Source: Callipepla californica brunnescens (Eukaryota; Chordata; Aves; Galliformes; Odontophoridae). Taken from it: a DNA stretch of 64,000 nt. Both the position numbers and the translations under genes were made by a program. The DNA lies in the NCBI GenBank assembly GCA_023055505.1, contig JALIRH010000110.1, forward strand, positions 62,001 through 126,000. The letters run 5' to 3'. Shown here piece after piece: positions 24,712-34,206 of this stretch (its first letter is position 1; every line of letters begins with the position of its first letter). The notes under the pieces were generated by a model that worked only from the letters and a program-made list of their open reading frames with translations, was not told the DNA's origin and did no database searches.

Positions 24712-25766
24712 TGGATTATTGTCTGTGGAGTACTGGGATGGATGGCTACAAGCTCTTCAGAAGGGATAGGCGGGGAAAAAAGGGTGGTGGCATAGCTCTC
24801 TATATCAAACAGTGTCTTGATGTTGAAGAGCTTGAGGTTGGAAACGACCAAGTGGAGTGTCTGTGGGTAAGGATCAGGGGGATGGTCTGTAGGAGTGACA
24901 TCGTGGTGGGGCTCTGTTATAGACCGCCTAGCCAAGATGAAGAGATAGATGAGGTGTTCTAGAAGCAACTAGTAGATGTTGCACGATGGCCAGCACTAGT
25001 TCTCATGGGGGACTTCAACTTCCCTGATATATGCTGGAAATATAATACCGCACAGAGGAAGCAGTCCATGAGATTTCTGGAGTGTGTGGAAGATAGCTTC
25101 CTGACACAGCTGGTGCAAGAACCTACCAGGGCAGGTGCCTTGCTAGACCTGCTCTTCACTAACAGAGAAGGACTAGTAGGAGATGTGAAGGTCGGGGATT
25201 GTCTTGGCCAGAGTGACCATGAAATGGTAGAGTTTGCTATTCTTGGTGATGTCAAGAGGGTGACTAGCAAAACTGCTACCTTGGACTTCCGGAGGGCAGA
25301 CTTTGACCTGTTCAGGATGCTTGTTGCAAGGGTCCCTTGGGACTCGCTCCTGAGGGGTAAAGGAGTCCAGGAAGCCTGGATCCTCCTCAAGACGGAAATC
25401 TTAAAGGCACAGGTGCAGGCTGTCCCTGAGTCCCGTAAGTCAAGCCGGAGGGGAGAAAGGCCAGTGTGGATGAACTGGGATCTGGCAGAGGTGATTGCCA
25501 AGCCGCTTTCTACCATCTATCAGCATTCCTGGTTGTCTGGAGAGGTCCCACAAGATTGGAGGCTTGCTGATGTGACTCCCATCTACAAGAAAGGCCGTAA
25601 GGAAGATCCGGGGAACTACAGGCCTGTCAGCCTGACCTCGGTATCAGGGAAAGTTATGGAGCAGATGATCTTGAGGGAGATCACACGGCATGTGCATGGC
25701 AACCGGGGGATCAGACCCAGCCAGCACGGGCAGGTCGTGCTTGTCCAACCTCATCTCCTTCTATGA
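24711..25766 (+). pseudogene. CR1 ORF2 part 1: endonuclease and start of RT
   Basis: Two frames cover the AP-like endonuclease: CLWVRIRG and GLCYRPPSQDEE up to a stop at 24960, then MGDFNFPDICW and QSDHEMVEF from 25005. At about 25490 the text jumps from the end of the endonuclease region (WMNWDLAEV) to the RT entry (AKPLSTIYQHSWLSGEVP). This loses about 400 bp found in full CR1 copies, according to general knowledge of the family. A frameshift near 25.75 kb separates it from part 2. Confidence 0.85.
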
Positions 25767-26975
25767 CTGGGTGACCAGACTGGTAGATGAGGGATCAAGG
25801 CTGTTGATGTAGTCTACCTGGACTTCAGCAAAGCCTTTGACACGGTCTCCCACAGTATTCTCCTGCAGAAGCTGGCAGCCCACGGTGTGGACAGGTTCAC
25901 TCTTCTTTGGGTTGAGAACTGGCTAGAGGGCCGTGCCCAGCGGGTAGTGGTTAATGGAGTTAAGTCCAGCTGGCGTCCCGTTACGAGTGGTGTCCCCCAA
26001 GGGTCGGTATTGGGGCCCGTCTTGTTTAATATCTTTATTGATGACCTGGACAAGGGGATTGAGTGTACCCTCAGTAAGTTTGCGGACGACACCAAGTTGG
26101 GAGGATGTGTCCATCTGCCTGAGGGTAGGGAGGCCCTTCAGCGGGATCTGGATAGGCTAGACAGTTGGGCTGAGGTCAATGGGATGAGGTTCAATAAGGC
26201 CAAGTGCCGGGTCCTGCACTTTGGCCACAATAACCCCATGCAATGCTATAGGCTTGGGGCAGAATGGCTTGAGGAGTGCATAGAGGAAAAGGACCTGGGG
26301 GTGTTGGTTGATGCCCGGCTCAACATGAGCCGGCAGTGTGCCCAGGTGGCCAAGAAGGCCAATGGCATCCTGGCCTGTATTAGGAATAGTGTGGCCAGCA
26401 GGAGCAGGGAGGTGATCATCCCCCTGTACTCAGCTCTGGTGTGGCCGCACCTCGAGTACTGCATTCAGTTTTGGGCCCCTCACTACAAGAAAGACATCGA
26501 GGCACTGGAGCGTGTTCAGAGAAGGGCAACAAAACTGGTGAGGGGTCTGGAGCACAAGTCTTACGAGGAGCGGCTGAGGGAGCTGGGATTGTTTAGTCTG
26601 GAGAAAAGGAGGCTTAGAGGAGACCTCATTGCACTCTACCACTTCCTGAAGGGAGGCTGTGGTGAGGAGGGGGTCAGCCTATTCTCCCAGGTAACTAATG
26701 ACAGGACAAGAGGGAATGGCCACAAGTTGTGCCGGGGAAGATTTAGATTAGATTTGAGGAAAATTTTTTTCTCTGAGAGAGTGGTCCGGCACTGGAATGG
26801 CCTGCCAAGGGAGGTGGTTGAGGCACCGTCCCTAGCGCTGTTCAAGAAGCGTTTAGATGAGGTGCTAAGGGATTTGATTTAGTAGCTTGGTGGGTAGGGA
26901 AGGTGGTGTGAGGATGGTTGGACTAGATGATCTTGTAGGTCCTTTCCAACCTAATGAATCTATGAATCTATGAAT
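24712..26975 (+). mobile_element. CR1 LINE, 5'-truncated, inserted in env
   Basis: About 2.26 kb. It starts inside the ORF2 endonuclease (MDGYKLFRRDRRG) and ends with the CR1 3' block (GATGATCTTGTAGGTCCTTT) and three copies of an AATCTATG-type terminal repeat. Leukosis-type env flanks it on both sides, so it jumped into the retrovirus. It is younger than that provirus. No clear target duplication was found, as is usual for CR1. Confidence 0.9.
25887..26882 (+). pseudogene. CR1 ORF2 part 2: reverse transcriptase
   Basis: 331 open codons. They hold the RT core with [13 protein letters not shown] (residues about 32-44), the catalytic FADDTKL box (about 65-71) and a conserved C-terminal block ([18 protein letters not shown], then [11 protein letters not shown]). 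The terminal stop lies 93 bp before the element's 3' end, which fits the short CR1 3' UTR. It lacks its N-terminal third through frameshift and deletion, so it is inactive in itself. Confidence 0.85.
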
Positions 26976-27484
26976 CAATTATTAGATCAGTGTGTTAATT
27001 GTAGTTTAGCTGCTGACAGAAATCACTCTGCTTGGTGTAATTATTCTTCACCTAATTTCTCTAGACTTAGTAAGCATTCGCTTAGCTTGACAGCTGGAGT
27101 TATTCTCATTTGTGGGGACAGGGCATGGCCTGCTATCCCCTCTCACATCAAAGGAGGTCCATGAAATTTGGGAAGGCCGACTTTACTAGCACCTAACATC
27201 TCCATGATTGCTCACCACCAAAAGTGCCTTAAGTGAACTGTACAGGCTTTTCCATCAGACTGTAAGGATAATGTGGAATTTTGGAACCCCAGGGGAATAA
27301 TAGCAGCATTCTTTTTAGCCCCAGGTGTTGCGTCAGCTAAGGCACTGAACACACGTAACTAACTTGGACGCTGGCTGCCCAAGCAAACAAATACTTGGCT
27401 CCAAGCAGACTGCTACTCGATATACAACATGCTACGCTACAGAATCACACTCAGTAGTAGAATCAGTAGTAAGGAAGAGGGAGA
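26976..27484 (+). pseudogene. Leukosis-type env, 3' part, and polypurine tract
   Basis: The env reading resumes after the CR1 with a cysteine-rich surface segment (QCVNCSLAADR, then ICGDRAWPAIPSHIKGG). In another frame the fusion-peptide region of the transmembrane subunit follows (FFLAPGVASAKAL). Frameshifts and stops are present, and the membrane anchor is missing. A purine tract (AAGGAAGAGGGAGA, 27471-27484) ends it, the expected plus-strand primer just before the 3' LTR. Confidence 0.7.
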
Positions 27485-27857
27485 TGTGGGAGACGGAGAG
27501 GTCGGTTTGACCCCGTCAAATGTTGCCTTGCTGATAATATGGTGCTGGGACGGATGACTGGACAGAACAAATAGGGACTTTCTGTAGCTAGGTATAGAAT
27601 TAGCTGTGTGCTGTTAATGAAGACTTTTTTTGGAATTTGCTTGCTGTCTAGTCGGTGTATTGTTAGTTGAAAAAGAATGAATACGTGTGTTAGAACAGAA
27701 AAGGACTTGCTTTGAAGATTACAAGAGATCCAGAGATGCAGCAATAAAGAAATCTTCCTTGTGCAAGAGGATACAAGACTGTAGAAGAACAGAAGAAATA
27801 ATAAGTAACTTTCTGGAGTTCAGATTATTCACTGAATGCAAATTCACATATTACACC
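27485..27857 (+). mobile_element. 3' LTR of the env-bearing provirus, truncated
   Basis: Starts TGTGGGAGAC right after the polypurine tract. About 373 bp remain before another LTR begins at 27858, so the U5 end is lost or displaced. No matching 5' LTR was found upstream of gag. Confidence 0.55.
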
Positions 27858-28020
27858 TGTCATGCTCCAATATGAAGGAGGGAGATGAGGTTCTTTGATT
27901 ATATGTATATGGATACCCAATGGCGAGATTAAGACACATCAGGTCAAATGTTAGCCCAACCACTTTGTTACAAAGACTAGTTGCTTAGGGATATGGGGAA
28001 GGGAAGAGAGCTACTGATTT
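27858..28020 (-). mobile_element. LTR family B fragment (copy 3), minus orientation
   Basis: Begins TGTCATGCTCCAATATGAAG, matching the reverse complement of the end of the 6.2-6.76 kb LTR and the start of the 36257 element. The match runs through TTGCTTAGGGATATGGGGAA. Only the last 160 bp of the LTR is present. Confidence 0.8.
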
Positions 28021-28024
28021 GCCC

Positions 28025-28480
28025 CACGCAGTGGACGCCATTTGCAGCGTCTAGGGCACGGACTCAGATGTGAACGATACAACTCATTTACTACAGGTTT
28101 TAACATCCCTTATATACTTTCACAAGTTCTCTCTATCTTTCCCACCCGCCTCTACGTGTCAACAGTAGAAATTCCCGAAACAGTCCTTAACCGTGCACAC
28201 AGGCGATTATCCAATCAGGGCTGTGAGTCTGCCCAAACCACGCACTCTTCCTCCAATTGGGGTCTGCTATCGTGCAGCTTACTTGAACTTGTTTTCCTCT
28301 TCTTCTGGAAGTGTCCTTGGTTCTCAGCCTTCCTTTCTCATGCTGTTTATCCTGTTCCACAGCTGCAGCTCTAAATATACTTCTGTATTCCCACGGTCAC
28401 CCTCATGGGATATGGTTAAGTGTTCAGTTTGGCCCTTGGGGATTGCTATCAGGGGTTTCCCACTTGCGTAAGCATTAAGT
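28025..28480 (-). mobile_element. Possible LTR (family E), minus orientation
   Basis: On the minus strand there are CCAAT boxes (CCAATTGG and the complement of CCAATCAGGG), then a TATA box (AGTATATAAGGG) and an R-like segment ending in CAGCGTCTA-type complement. The order fits an LTR promoter. Boundaries are guesses, and no second copy exists in the window. Confidence 0.4.
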
Positions 28481-28483
28481 ATA

Positions 28484-28745
28484 TCCCATGGGGGATAGGA
28501 AAGGTGATGGAAAAGTTTGTTCTGGAAGCCATCTCCAGGCAATTAGAAGAGTAGAGAGATATCAGCATGGGTTCACCAGGCGTAGGTCATGCTTGACCAA
28601 CCTGGTAGCCTTCTGTGATGTCATCACTGGCTGGGTGGATGGGGGGAGAGCAGTTGATGTAGTCTACCTTGACTTCAGCAAGGCATTTGACACTGTCTCA
28701 CACAGCATCCTTCTAACAAAGTGGAAGAAGTCTGGAATTGATGAG
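28484..28745 (+). mobile_element. CR1 LINE fragment (RT N-terminal part)
   Basis: Reads a GKVMEK-type start, then YQHGFTRRRSCLTNLVAF and [20 protein letters not shown], the fingers region of CR1 RT. It breaks off at about 28745. A fragment only, with no 3' end. Confidence 0.88.
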
Positions 28746-30998
28746 TGGACGGTGAGGCGGGTTGAGACCTGGCAGAGCTCAGAGGGCTGTGACTGCACCC
28801 TTTTGGCCTTGGGGTTATGCTTGATGTTACAGGGGTGCACCGTTTTCACTTTGAGGTAACGCTGTTGTGAAAATGTGCAGTGACTCGCAAATAGCGCGTG
28901 CGCAGTACGCTCTCAAATTCAATGCATGCGCAGTGCGACTCCTGAAGAAACCCATCTATAATTCAGAGACCTCCCCCTCTCTCCCCCGCCAAGAAGGACA
29001 CCACACTGTAGTACGAAATGAACCAATGATGACGATGATGTTACTGATGAATCCCAAAGCTCTGCCTGCCCTCCCATCTCTCCGCAGTTCCAAGAGGAAC
29101 AGCTCCGATCTCTGTCTGCCTCAGCACTACTAACCAGGGGAGCTCACAGGCACACATCAGAGACCTCGTGATAGATGAAGAACCCTGGAGAAGAGGCTGC
29201 TCTTTATCTGCAGAAAGTAAAGGCCCGCATCTGCTCTCAATTAGCAGGCAATTAGGGGAGTTGAAAACAAACCTGTTTACATTGGCTATGAAGTCTAAAA
29301 TAATTTGTGAGAAGTCAGGATGGGCTATTAAGATGTTAATGATCTTCTTCTCTTACTTTTATGCAGCATCACATCTTCCTCTCACGGCTCTGTACAGTGA
29401 CAGACTGACAGACATCTGGGAGGGCAGGAACCACTGCAGGCAGGTTGGGGTGGGAGAAGTGTGTCTGATGAATGTGTGTGCTGGGGATCTGACAGCGAGG
29501 AGCTCTTTGCAGTAAAGCAGGGGAAAGAAAAAAGCAAAAGAGGTGGCTGTTCACTTGTAATTGTGAAGTAACGTCAGGTCGTGTGTTACAGCGCTCAGAA
29601 AGTTCCAGCACAGTTCCATAGCAAAGGGCTGGTCTGCAACCTGCTGCTGAAGTGACTGCTGAAATCCCAAACTGTCTGCAGCCCTGTGCTGGAGCTGCTC
29701 TGCTTGGACCAGTTTGACCCCTCATCTCCCTCACAACACCAGCTGTGACCAGTTAGGCTACCCGCTCCCTGGAGTGCACCCTCTGGAAGGACACAACCTC
29801 TGAACCTCAGAGCTGGGAGAGTGTCCTGTGTCGTGCTTATTTGTGTGCTGCCCTCCGTTCAGCAGGGGTGAGGCTCCTGTGGGCACAGCCAGCATCTCTT
29901 ACTTTTCCCTGGGTCACTGCTGCTCTGCCACATCCAGTACTTTGCAGGAACACCTTCCTTGAGCAGCAGCCATCGATACTCTCTACTGTCGAAGTCACCG
30001 AACTGGCTTCCTTTACTGTGAGACAGTAGAATGGATCAGAAGAGCAGCAGGAGGCTGCTGTCCTGGAGAATGCCTGGGTTAAAGCCATCACAGAGCGCAG
30101 TATTATCATCCTGCCCTTAGATGACACAGCCAATGCATTTTATCTTTGACCCTCATAACTAGCCCAAAAACAGTTCTGGTAAAATTACATTTTTACCAAT
30201 CAATGAAACGGCGCTAATTACTTATGTCACTAAAACACAGTCCTAAATTCCCCTCTGCCCTCTGGGTCTTCAAAGTCTGGTGAACACAAAGTGCACCTCA
30301 GGTGCCCTCTTGTGTTCTCCTCTGGGCCATCTCCTCTCTTGTCCTCCTTTTTTCTTTCCACCACACACTACTGATGTAGCTCTAACAAGAGCCAGGTGCT
30401 CAGTCCCCCAGGCTACAAAGTAGCTTTAATTATAATATTATTAATAGCATTCTGCTAAATAAGAAAAAAAAAAAAATCAGGAAAAAAAAAACCAACAACC
30501 AACAAATAGGTCAGTATTTGTGGTTACATTTTTCAATGTCCTGGTATTTGTTTTTCTTCCAATTTTATGTTTCTTGCTGGCATTTATAATCACACCTACA
30601 CTATAGTGCTCCCAGAGGTACCCTTGAGTCTTGACCTCACTTTGATGAAAAGCAGAAGAGCTCAGTATTATTATTATTTATTGTTATTATCTTAATTGCT
30701 GCTATTATTAAGTAGCCCATAAAATAGATTAATATAAATAACACAAACAGACATCTGAAACACAAATTCAAGTGCCAAGAAAAGACCCCTCCTCTTTACC
30801 AAATATTAAACCAAATTTGTTTAATAATTTCCATTAATAACTCGTGCTGAGTCAGTCAGTACCAAAGGTTCGGATGAGCGTGTACAGTAAGGAATGATCA
30901 CCTTTGTGGACACTTGTTTTAAAGACTGGGGGGAAAAAGAAAAAAAGAGAGAAACATTACATTGGCCCCATTTTTGTTTCTGTCAGCAACATTCAGAC
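28746..30998. other. Gene-free stretch; short CpG-bearing segment at its start
   Basis: At 28885-28945 there are two NRF1-like sites (GCGCGTGCGCAG and ATGCATGCGCAGTGCG), unusual against the surrounding CpG-poor DNA and possibly a promoter remnant. The rest, to 30998, holds AT-rich tracts (poly-A near 30460-30490, ATT repeats near 30670) and frames without any recognisable domain. Confidence 0.45.
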
Positions 30999-31003
30999 CA
31001 AGT

Positions 31004-31530
31004 TGTCGTGGTTTTGTGATTTTTTGGTACTGGTATTCCACATCATGGCATCATGTAGTGCATTGGGAGTCAGGGAGAACTACATTCCCCAGAGGACTTT
31101 GCAATGCTTTGTATTTTTTCACGTGTTTTCCGCTCAGAGGGAACAGATAAAAACTCTCTGCGGTCACGGGACGTTCTCTCTCTTTCCTCTAGGATCACTT
31201 AGGAGTGGGTGCTCGCTGCCGTCCGCCTTCAGCGTTAGCGTAAGGCCTTTGGTTTATCGGGCACTCACTCTCTCTCTCTCTCTCTCTCACTTGTTTTGTT
31301 TGATTCATTGGGCTTAATTCCAAATTGTATTGCATTATATTGTGTTATTTACTTCCTGATGTCTTATTTAGTAAATTAGCTTTTCCCCCTCAGATTGTTG
31401 CCGCTGTTTTGTTTTGGGGCTTATTTCCTTTTTTCCCTTTCCCCCTTCCCCCTGTCTGGGGTGTGGGCCTGTGGGTCTCCTTCCTCGGTTGTTGCGGGGC
31501 TGGGCCGAACCAGCTCACAAACCCCTGACA
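31004..31530 (+). mobile_element. Solo LTR, lineage A ERV-L related
   Basis: 527 bp, starting TGTCGTGGTTTTGTGATT and ending CCCCTGACA. It is flanked by a perfect 5-bp target duplication, CAAGT (30999-31003 and 31531-31535). It matches the LTRs of the provirus at 37.25-44.16 kb over most of its length but is clearly diverged. A (CT)n run of variable length (about 31264-31290) lies inside. The U3 contains an ATAAAA box ahead of the presumed start. It arose by recombination between the two LTRs of an earlier provirus. Confidence 0.93.
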
Positions 31531-31535
31531 CAAGT

Positions 31536-34060
31536 CCGTTCTGTTGGCAAGTCAAAAAGAACATGAAAACAAAGGCAGAAGATGACAGCAAGCCCTGGAT
31601 GCGCAGTGAGCCCAGGGCTGATAGCAGCCGGTGTGAAGTGAGAACACAGTGAGAAGGAAAAACAGAGAGGCCTGACGATTAATCTGTTCTGGCTTGAACA
31701 GATAATGCTTATAGCGGAAAATAGCAGATAGGGAGAAAAAATACATATTGTTCCTTACTTTTTGTTTTTTAAACTTTTAAGAAGTCATTGTTAACAGCAG
31801 ATACTCAATTAACAGAACTGGTGGCCAATCTTCATTAATTACGTTTGTCCTCATCACGACTGGCTGTGCCTATCAGCACAGACAAAGCAGCACGAGATAC
31901 AACACTGACGTCAGCGCTGTGTGCCTAGTGCCGTTAGCACCGCTGAGGGAACTGCTCTGGTTTTCCCCATTAAGAGCACGTTTGGTGTATCTGCTTTTCT
32001 TTTTGTATATTAAAAACAAGGCAGACGAGTATTGCTGGTAGGAGGAAGAAAGCCGAGAGACACACACAATCACACAGGATGTTTGGGGATTAGAGGGGAT
32101 CAGAAGCTCACGCTTTCATAGCAAGGGAGACTGCTCAGCAGTGAGAGCAGCCAAGATCAAAGATACCTGTCCTGGGAAAGGAAGGGCAGATAAACATCGA
32201 GAACGGGAGAAGATGGCAAGTGCAGGAAAAGGGGATCCAGGACATATCGGATAACTCTGACCTCGGTCCCACAACATCACCTGCCTGGTAAGGAAAAGGA
32301 GTCAGTCCTATATAGGCGTTATTTATTATTTTGTCTAGGCTTGTTTCTTTCCCATGGTATTGAGAGGGAATCGTTTTAGCTCTGCAGGCAACACTGCAGG
32401 CAACACCTGCGCACATGCTGCTCCCAGAACAGACGTCCGAGGAATTACTCGGTGAGCAGGGAGTGCCCGTGGGGCTGGGAGTCACGGAGAACTCACGGAC
32501 TTCAAGTGCAAGAGGTCATGGCTGTGGCTTTAGGGCAGCTGCACCACAGAGCTGCCTCAAACACAGTGCCAGGCACCAAGGGAGGAAGCATCCCAGACTT
32601 GGCCCTTTTTTGGTGTAAGCACAGAAAGAAAACAAAGGCAACGGGAACCAGAAAAATGAGAAAAGGGAATCAACTATTTGCCCTGTTCAGATTAGTTACA
32701 TGTTGAGCTCTGAAGAGCCCTCTTCTCACAACATCACTCGTGCTACTGACCTGGTTCCTTCTGATGCATCATCTGGGCAGGAAAACAGCAGAGCCCAGTT
32801 AGCCAGGGCACAACAGAGACTGGAAAAGAAACCAGAGCTGAGAAAATGAAGGCTTTCAGCAATACTGCTATTTTCCAGGGGACCCTGGGAAGTCCCTTAA
32901 ATCATCTTTTTGTCTCTAGCAATGCTTCTCCACCGCAGGAGGAGCAGTGTCGCTCCCGGCCCACTCATCGGCCCCTGGGAGGCGGGCAGCAGCAGAAGGA
33001 GGGGGCTGGCTGGCTCTGCCATCGCTGCTTGTTTTCTGGGAAGTCAGACTTGGTCAAGCGGAATGAATCTTGTGTTTGTTTTAGTGAAGCTTATATTTGA
33101 CTCTGGAGGGGCTGGGGAGGAGGTGAGTGATAGGAAGGGGTGGGACGGACCAGAGGTCGTGTGGGGCTGCCCCAACACTGCAAGCTGTTCCCAGCGAGAT
33201 GAAGTGAAGAAGCAAAATCAGACACTTTGATTTATTTATTTTCTTCAAAGCTCAGAAATGACTCTACTAAATCCACCTCCTACCCCACAGCTGACCTGGC
33301 GACCCACAGAAAAATGCAAACTACGTCTCTGGCTTTAAAAAGTCAACTTCTGCACAGCAGAACACTCCCAAACACTGCAGCACAACCCGACTCATGCTGC
33401 AGCAGAGATCTCTACTTGCTGTCCACATCTCAAGGATCTCTGAAAGCCATTGTGGAGAAAACAAGGGGCTGCTTTGCTTTATGCAGATGTTGTTCCACTG
33501 CCACAAGGCACAGCTCTACTGGGGAAGGAAGGAGCTGGCCCAGCCCTGAGGCTCACACCAGCTTTGCAGTTACACAAAGTGCTTCTAAACTTTTTGGGCT
33601 GCATCTTAGCAGCAGGGTGGGGGAAATAGTTGCAGAGCAGGCATGGCATTGCTCCCTCTCCAGTAACTGCACAGGGAGTGTAAGCAGTACAGCCTTGGCT
33701 GTAAGCACAGGAAGCAGTAAATGGAGATGCTCCGTGCAGACTGCGTTCCCCCATGCACATCCGCTTCTTCATCTTCTGCTTTCCAACACTTTGTTCCAAT
33801 ACCACAAACCGACCAACATCGAGGCACTGATCTTTGATCTTCGAGGACCCTCCCAAGCCACGCCATCCTGCGGTTGGTTCTATGATCTCCAAGGTGCTGG
33901 GGCTGCTGCCTGTGCCAGCGCCTAGCCCCAGCCCCGGGCCGGTGGTGGCCACATCCCTGTGGGCAGTGGTGACCCTGTCCCTGCAGCATCACTGCGACAC
34001 AGCCACCCCAGTGGGCATCGCGAGGGGCTGCTGGGGCCGAAGGAGGGGGTCTCAGGGTTG
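31536..34060. other. Gene-free stretch ahead of the coiled-coil gene
   Basis: No exon with recognisable content. A 232-codon plus frame (33227-33925) and a 157-codon minus frame overlap each other, have no domain and look fortuitous. GC content rises after about 32.9 kb toward the gene at 34.2 kb. Confidence 0.5.
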
Positions 34061-34092
34061 AGAGTGCCGGTGGTGTCACAAGGAGGTGCTGG

Positions 34093-34100
34093 TGACATCA
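34093..34100 (+). promoter_or_regulatory. CRE-like site upstream of the coiled-coil gene
   Basis: TGACATCA about 115 bp before the first ATG, in a GC-rich stretch without TATA. The same octamer stands before the TATA box at 21176. CREB/CREM-type factors bind TGACGTCA and near variants; here binding is only a suggestion. Confidence 0.3.
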
Positions 34101-34206
34101 CAGGAACGTGCTGACCTCACAGAGGCCCCAGGGTGGGGCAGGAACAGGGGCAAGGGGGCACGGAACCCGACGACCCCATTCTGTCGGTGGCAGGCTCTGT
34201 GCAAGC

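Noticed and set aside
28025..28480. 110-codon plus-strand ORF (28042-28374) as a gene
   Set aside because: It lies in an LTR-like segment read on the other strand, with no domain of its own.
33227..33925. 232-codon plus frame before the coiled-coil gene as its first exon
   Set aside because: No coiled-coil or other domain, a minus frame equally long overlaps it, and no suitable donor joins it in phase to 34194.
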